Positions 6,399 through 9,344 of a stretch of DNA of 9,344 nucleotides are shown here, one piece after another. A model generated the notes under the pieces. That model was not told the DNA's origin. It worked only from the letters and a program-made list of their open reading frames with translations, and did no database searches. The translations under genes and the position numbers were made by a program. The first letter of the stretch is position 1. Each line of letters starts with the position of its first letter. The DNA is from an uncultured Flavobacterium sp. (lineage in GTDB: Bacteria > Bacteroidota > Bacteroidia > Flavobacteriales > Flavobacteriaceae), in assembly GCA_934636265.1 (NCBI GenBank), contig CAKUAD010000034.1:1-9344 (forward strand), in the 5' to 3' direction.

Positions 6399-6442
6399 TG
6401 CCAAAATGACATAAACGTAGCCAAAACGCGACAAGATTGGCT
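6399..6442. promoter_or_regulatory. Candidate activator/operator cluster in the dnaK-methyltransferase gap
   Basis: TGCCAAAATGACA (6399-6411), an imperfect palindrome, is followed by a related AGCCAAAACGCGACA (6419-6433). The latter starts an inverted repeat AGCCAA (6419-6424) / TTGGCT (6437-6442). The first site lies 23 bases upstream of the sigma-54-like -24 element, a position suited to a bound activator or a heat-shock regulator. Function is inferred from position and symmetry only. Confidence 0.4.
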
Positions 6443-6484
6443 GTCATAGGATGGGTGCGGTCGGCGCGACACTACCTGACACGT

Positions 6485-6529
6485 TTAACGATATTCTCTT
6501 TATCGGTTAACGCGTCTGCCCTACCTTTG
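6485..6529 (+). promoter_or_regulatory. Promoter and overlapping inverted repeat of the methyltransferase operon
   Basis: TACCTTTG (6522-6529) is an exact TAnnTTTG; TTTA (6499-6502) sits 19 bases upstream as a near -33 element. Transcription should start near 6534, only about 7 bases before the ATG. An inverted repeat TTAACGATA (6485-6493) / TATCGGTTAA (6501-6510), one bulged G, covers the -33 region and could bind a regulator. Confidence 0.6.
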
Positions 6530-6540
6530 ACCAAACTGAA

Positions 6541-7173
6541 ATGATGAAACAAGAACAATGGCGCGAGCAATGGGACGCAAGATTCCGACAGCCGGAGTAC
6601 GCCTACGGCACTCAACCCAACGTATTCTTTGCCCACCGGCTGGACAGGCTTGATCCGGGAACCCTGTTACTTCCGGCTGAAGGCGAAGGGCGAAATGCGG
6701 TGTATGCGGCTCAAAACGGCTGGACGGTAGCGGCATTTGACATTAGTGAACAGGGGAAAAATAAGGCTTTGGCGCTGGCCGATTCAAAGAACGTCAGGTT
6801 GGATTACCGCGTTGGCGGGCTGGATGTGCTTGATTATCCCCAAGGCGAATTTGACGCCATTGGGTTAGTGTACGCGCATTTTTTGCCCTCCGACAGAAAG
6901 GCGTATCACCAACGGCTTGCGTCGCTATTAAAACCGGGCGGAGTTGTGATTTTGGAGGGTTTTACCAAGGGCAATCTGGAATACAAGCAACGGAATCCGG
7001 GCATTGGCGGGCCTGATAATCCGGAGGCGTTGTTTGACGTGGATTTGATACGGGAGGAATTTGCCGGCCTGGACGTTGTTTTGCTGGAAGAAACCGAGGC
7101 CGAACTGCGCGAAGGGCTTTACCACAACGGTGTGGGCAAGGTAATCAGATTTGTGGGACAAAAACCCTTGTGA
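6541..7173 (+). CDS. Class I SAM-dependent methyltransferase, TehB-like
   Basis: A 210-residue cytoplasmic methyltransferase with a Rossmann-like SAM fold. The N-terminus EQWREQWDARFRQPEYAYG (5-23) has the start typical of TehB/thiopurine-type small-molecule methyltransferases. SAM motif I is LLLPAEGEGRNAVYAA (42-57); the acidic Asp67 in AAFDIS ends beta 2 and should hold the ribose; LLKPGGVVILEGF (129-141) is the post-motif III strand. Substrate unknown: related enzymes methylate tellurite, selenite or thiols, but nothing here fixes it. Two ATGs are adjacent (6541, 6544); either works. The leader is predicted to be only about 7 bases, with no Shine-Dalgarno sequence possible. It is the first gene of a three-gene operon: its TGA overlaps the next ATG by one base (TGATG). 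Confidence 0.88.
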   Translation: MMKQEQWREQWDARFRQPEYAYGTQPNVFFAHRLDRLDPGTLLLPAEGEGRNAVYAAQNGWTVAAFDISEQGKNKALALADSKNVRLDYRVGGLDVLDYPQGEFDAIGLVYAHFLPSDRKAYHQRLASLLKPGGVVILEGFTKGNLEYKQRNPGIGGPDNPEALFDVDLIREEFAGLDVVLLEETEAELREGLYHNGVGKVIRFVGQKPL

Positions 7174-7451
7174 TGGTATTTGATGTGGTTTTGGCGTTTT
7201 TGCCCGAGGAAGCAGCGGGCTCGCGATCGCCGGTATCAAAAGGTACCCGTTTCTTGGTTTTGGCCATAGGCGAACGAAAGGGCGTACTGGCGGCCTTTGA
7301 TTTTTTGGAAACGGATTATGTTTTTCCGGGCGACAGGGTACGGGCGGCAATGACGGTTTTTGACGATTCGCGGTTTTACGCGGGGCTTGATTTTGAATTT
7401 TATACCGCCGGTGTGTTGACCGGCCACGGAACCATAACACATTTGAGATGA
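7173..7451 (+). CDS. Free-standing EF-Tu domain III-like protein
   Basis: A 92-residue protein resembling the C-terminal beta-barrel (domain III) of elongation factor Tu. Similar order of signatures: FLPEEAAGSRSPVSKGTRF (9-27) beside EF-Tu EEGGRHTPFFNGYRPQF; YVFPGDRVRAAM (49-60) beside VMPGDNVKMTV; YAGLDFEFYTAGVLTGHGTIT (69-89) beside [21 protein letters not shown]. The GTPase domain and domain II are absent, so it cannot act as an elongation factor; in EF-Tu this domain contacts tRNA and EF-Ts, so a binding role is possible (inference). Such isolated domain proteins are seen in bacteria without an agreed function. The start is ATG 7173-7175, overlapping the preceding TGA; an in-frame GTG at 7170 is less likely. 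Its stop overlaps the next start as ATGA, so translation of all three genes is coupled. Confidence 0.78.
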   Translation: MVFDVVLAFLPEEAAGSRSPVSKGTRFLVLAIGERKGVLAAFDFLETDYVFPGDRVRAAMTVFDDSRFYAGLDFEFYTAGVLTGHGTITHLR

Positions 7452-7984
7452 ATAGCATTTTATACACTGATAGGATGAGGCTTGAAGGCCATGACGACCG
7501 GTCGCTGAAGGTTTTGTTTGACACCAAAAGTGCGGCCGAGGTCCAAAAATTACTGGGTCTGACGGATGCTGAGCTGGCGCGATTCAAAAAAATTCATGGC
7601 GAGGGATTTGGTGCATACAACCATTCGATGTTTGTTTTCAGGCTTTTTGACCGCGAAACAGAAGTGTGTTTGGGTGAATGCGGATTTCATTCGTGGAACA
7701 AGGAGCATCATCGGGCCGAGGTTTTTTATAACCTTAAAAGCGACGAGTTTAAACAAAAAGGCCTGATGACCGAAGCGTTGAAGGTGGTATTGCATTACGG
7801 ATTCAATACACTTGAACTGAACAGGATTCAGGGTTTGGTGGCGGACAACAACACGGCGTCGGTTAAATTGCTCAGCAAATACGGGTTTGGATTTGAAGGT
7901 ACCCTGCGCGGCGATTATGCGGTGGACGGTGTTTTTGAGGATTCGGATTGTTATGCGCTTTTGCGGGCAGACTGGCGCGAATGA
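7448..7984 (+). CDS. GNAT-family N-acetyltransferase, RimJ/RimL type
   Basis: A 178-residue acetyl-CoA-dependent N-acetyltransferase. It shows the RimJ-like layout: strand-rich N-terminal half with GECGFHSWN (76-84), motif A around EVFYNLKSDEFKQKGLMTEA (91-110) whose QKGLMT is the pyrophosphate-binding Q/R-x-x-G-x-G/A loop, and motif B RIQGLVADNNTASVKLLSKY (126-145) followed by GFGFEGTLRGD. Members acetylate N-termini of ribosomal proteins or small molecules; the substrate is not visible. The ATG at 7448 lies in ATGA with the stop of the EF-Tu-domain gene, so it is the last cistron of the coupled operon. A short GC stem (GGCG 7974-7977 / CGCC 7988-7991) and a T7 run follow. Confidence 0.9.
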   Translation: MNSILYTDRMRLEGHDDRSLKVLFDTKSAAEVQKLLGLTDAELARFKKIHGEGFGAYNHSMFVFRLFDRETEVCLGECGFHSWNKEHHRAEVFYNLKSDEFKQKGLMTEALKVVLHYGFNTLELNRIQGLVADNNTASVKLLSKYGFGFEGTLRGDYAVDGVFEDSDCYALLRADWRE

Positions 7985-7999
7985 AGCCGCCCTTTTTTT
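7974..7999 (+). terminator. Possible terminator of the methyltransferase operon
   Basis: GGCG (7974-7977) can pair with CGCC (7988-7991) over a 10-base loop that contains the stop codon, followed by seven T (7993-7999). The stem is only 4 bp, so this is weak. The rest of the 7985-8257 gap holds the hairpin repeat copy B and otherwise no gene that I can support. Confidence 0.4.
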
Positions 8000-8096
8000 C
8001 TCCGATAGGGTTTTTGTCAAGGGCTTGGACGGCTACTTTGGGTTGGAATTTGCCGTGTTTTGAACTAAAGACATGAACAGGTGGCGCGTTAGCGGT

Positions 8097-8148
8097 TGAA
8101 GCGGCATCCTTTTGCAAAGCGGAGCGGCGCAAAAGATACAGCGAAAGA
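8097..8148 (+). repeat. Intergenic hairpin repeat, copy B (3' of the acetyltransferase gene)
   Basis: Plus-strand blocks AGCGG, ATCCTTTTGC (8106-8115), a 13-base loop, GCAAAAGATA (8129-8138), CAGCG. TTTTGC (8110-8115) pairs with GCAAAA (8129-8134). It matches copy A (722-775, minus strand) block for block with a different loop, and like it lies after the stop codon of a gene reading in the same direction. Confidence 0.7.
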
Positions 8149-8257
8149 CGCGGCCGCCCGGAGTTGATGCTGATGACACTGATTTTATTGACGGCGGCAA
8201 CGCCCAAATGAAAAATTGTGTTATTTTTATACCGATATATGCCAAAATGATGATTAT

Positions 8258-9344
8258 ATGCCTATCCCTCAAGCTATTCTGGACTGGACGCGCCATCGCG
8301 ACCGTGAAGTTTTAAGCATTCGCGTCAACAATTTTTTTCTTGCCGAAAAGGTTAAAAATGAGCTCAGGGCTACCTGGAGCCAGACGCGGCAGTTTTGGTA
8401 TGTCCCGTTTGCCGATTTTACTGCGCTGGAGGTGATCAAGACCCTTAGGCCGGTTTGCGAGGTTGACCACAGTGCGCTTGACCGAAAAACCGCGGGCCAC
8501 CGCCTTACGTTGATGCTGATTGAGCTGTCTGCGGGCGATGCTGACCGGGTTTTGAAATTTGGCCGATGGATGCAGGCCAAACGTTACAGTGATTCGACCA
8601 TAGAACAGTACGTGAGCCTGGTGAACTTTTTTTTGCGGTATGTGACCATGCGAAAGATTGAGCTTTCAGCGCGTGCCGTTGAACAGTTCAATTATGAGTT
8701 CGTGGTGGCCCCGGGCAAGAGTTTGGCGTATCAGAATCAGGCGATTAGTGCGATCAAGCAGTTTTTTTTGTACCTGGACCTGGAGATGGATGCGCTTAAC
8801 CTGGAAAGGCCCAAGCGCGAAAAACGGTTACCGGTGATTTTAAGCCGCGAAGAGGTTTTGCGCCTGCTTGACGCTACGCAGAACCTGAAGCACAGACTGT
8901 TGCTGAGCCTGGTGTATTCGGCCGGGTTGCGGATAAGCGAAGCCCTGCACATGCGCCTGAGGGACATTGACCGCGACCGCATGGTGATCCATATTAAAAG
9001 CGCCAAGGGCAAAAAAGACAGGTATACGCTACTGGCGCGCAAGGTTTTGCTCCTGTTGGACGAGTATTGCGCGGTTTACGCACCCAAGGACTTGGTTTTT
9101 CCGGGATTGATGACGGAGTTTTACTCACAGCGAGCGGCGCAACTGATACTCAAGACGGCGGCCAGGAATGCAGGCATAGACAAACGGATTACCCTGCACT
9201 CCCTGCGCCATAGCTTTGCCACTCACCTGCTGGAAAGCGGAACCGACATCCGCTACATTCAGACCCTGTTGGGCCATAGCAGCCCCAAAACCACCATGAT
9301 TTATACGCATGTCTCACAAGCCAGCGTTCAGCGCATCGTAAACC
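8258..9344 (+). CDS. Tyrosine recombinase (XerC/D-like integrase) with N-terminal extra domain, 3' end cut
   Basis: Site-specific DNA recombinase; 362 residues are visible and only a short tail should be missing. The C-terminal catalytic domain has every active-site residue: Arg225 (SAGLRISEAL), Lys250 (SAKGKKDR), His314 and Arg317 (HSLRHSFATHL), His340 (LLGHSS) and nucleophile Tyr349 (IYTHVS). The core-binding helical domain spans about 95-185. Residues 1-70 form an extra N-terminal module with TWSQTRQFWYVPFADF (39-54), a WSxTxxxWYVP signature I recall from integrases of this phylum; XerC/XerD themselves are about 300 residues and lack it, so this is not the dif-resolving XerC or XerD. ATG 8258 is the only good start; no convincing promoter precedes it (TATTTTTA at 8222-8229 lacks a -33). 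Catalytically intact. No attachment site or cargo is visible inside the window. Confidence 0.93.
   Translation, partial: MPIPQAILDWTRHRDREVLSIRVNNFFLAEKVKNELRATWSQTRQFWYVPFADFTALEVIKTLRPVCEVDHSALDRKTAGHRLTLMLIELSAGDADRVLKFGRWMQAKRYSDSTIEQYVSLVNFFLRYVTMRKIELSARAVEQFNYEFVVAPGKSLAYQNQAISAIKQFFLYLDLEMDALNLERPKREKRLPVILSREEVLRLLDATQNLKHRLLLSLVYSAGLRISEALHMRLRDIDRDRMVIHIKSAKGKKDRYTLLARKVLLLLDEYCAVYAPKDLVFPGLMTEFYSQRAAQLILKTAARNAGIDKRITLHSLRHSFATHLLESGTDIRYIQTLLGHSSPKTTMIYTHVSQASVQRIVN

Noticed and set aside
7170..7172. GTG start for the EF-Tu-domain protein
   Set aside because: The next codon is ATG in the efficient TGATG stop/start overlap.
6928..7587. A 219-codon minus-strand frame across the operon
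   Set aside because: Antisense to three genes with clear family motifs; proline- and lysine-rich with no domain.
8112..8315. Small plus-strand frame between the repeat and the recombinase
   Set aside because: It starts inside the hairpin repeat and overlaps the recombinase start in another frame; no supporting features.
1..9344. CRISPR array, tRNA genes, rRNA, insertion sequences, prophage or a complete defence system
   Set aside because: Looked for regular spaced repeats, cloverleaf signatures, transposase motifs and terminal repeats; none seen. The recombinase alone does not show a mobile element inside the window.

Overview
The window looks like chromosomal DNA of a member of the Bacteroidota, most likely a flavobacterium of moderate GC content. 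Four start regions carry the Bacteroidota vegetative promoter (TTG, 19 bases, TAnnTTTG, or close to it). DnaK ends in DVDYEEVK, the SRP RNA is of the small bacterial type with a GUG-GGAA-CAC apical hairpin, and the gene content (lipoprotein glutaminyl cyclase, WSxTxxxWYVP-type tyrosine recombinase) fits. The phylum is well supported; the class is an inference.

Left part (1-2230, mostly minus strand): a transaldolase/FSA-family aldolase cut by the window edge, with a textbook promoter; a 186-base gap holding a hairpin repeat; a short-chain dehydrogenase probably co-transcribed with a small exported protein; and the SRP RNA gene, which ends in its own U-tract plus a second hairpin terminator. 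The SRP RNA promoter is interlocked with the divergent promoter of the next gene.

Middle (2235-4424): a lipoprotein glutaminyl cyclase on the plus strand, then a gene-poor stretch with a nested four-half-site hairpin and the decayed remnant of an ArsA-type arsenite-pump ATPase, then a lysine-tailed exported protein of unknown function on the minus strand.

Right part (4425-9344): dnaK on the minus strand with tandem 3' hairpins and an upstream region that lacks a perfect TAnnTTTG but has a sigma-54-like element behind a palindromic motif. Divergently, three tightly coupled genes (TehB-like methyltransferase, free-standing EF-Tu domain-III-like protein, RimJ-type acetyltransferase) overlap at their stop/start codons. 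A second copy of the hairpin repeat follows, and the window ends in a nearly complete tyrosine recombinase with an N-terminal extra domain.

Most genes are housekeeping. No complete defence or mobile system is visible. The most rewarding signals are the overlapping SRP/glutaminyl-cyclase promoters, the ArsA fossil, the two-copy repeat, the dnaK control region and the coupled three-gene operon.
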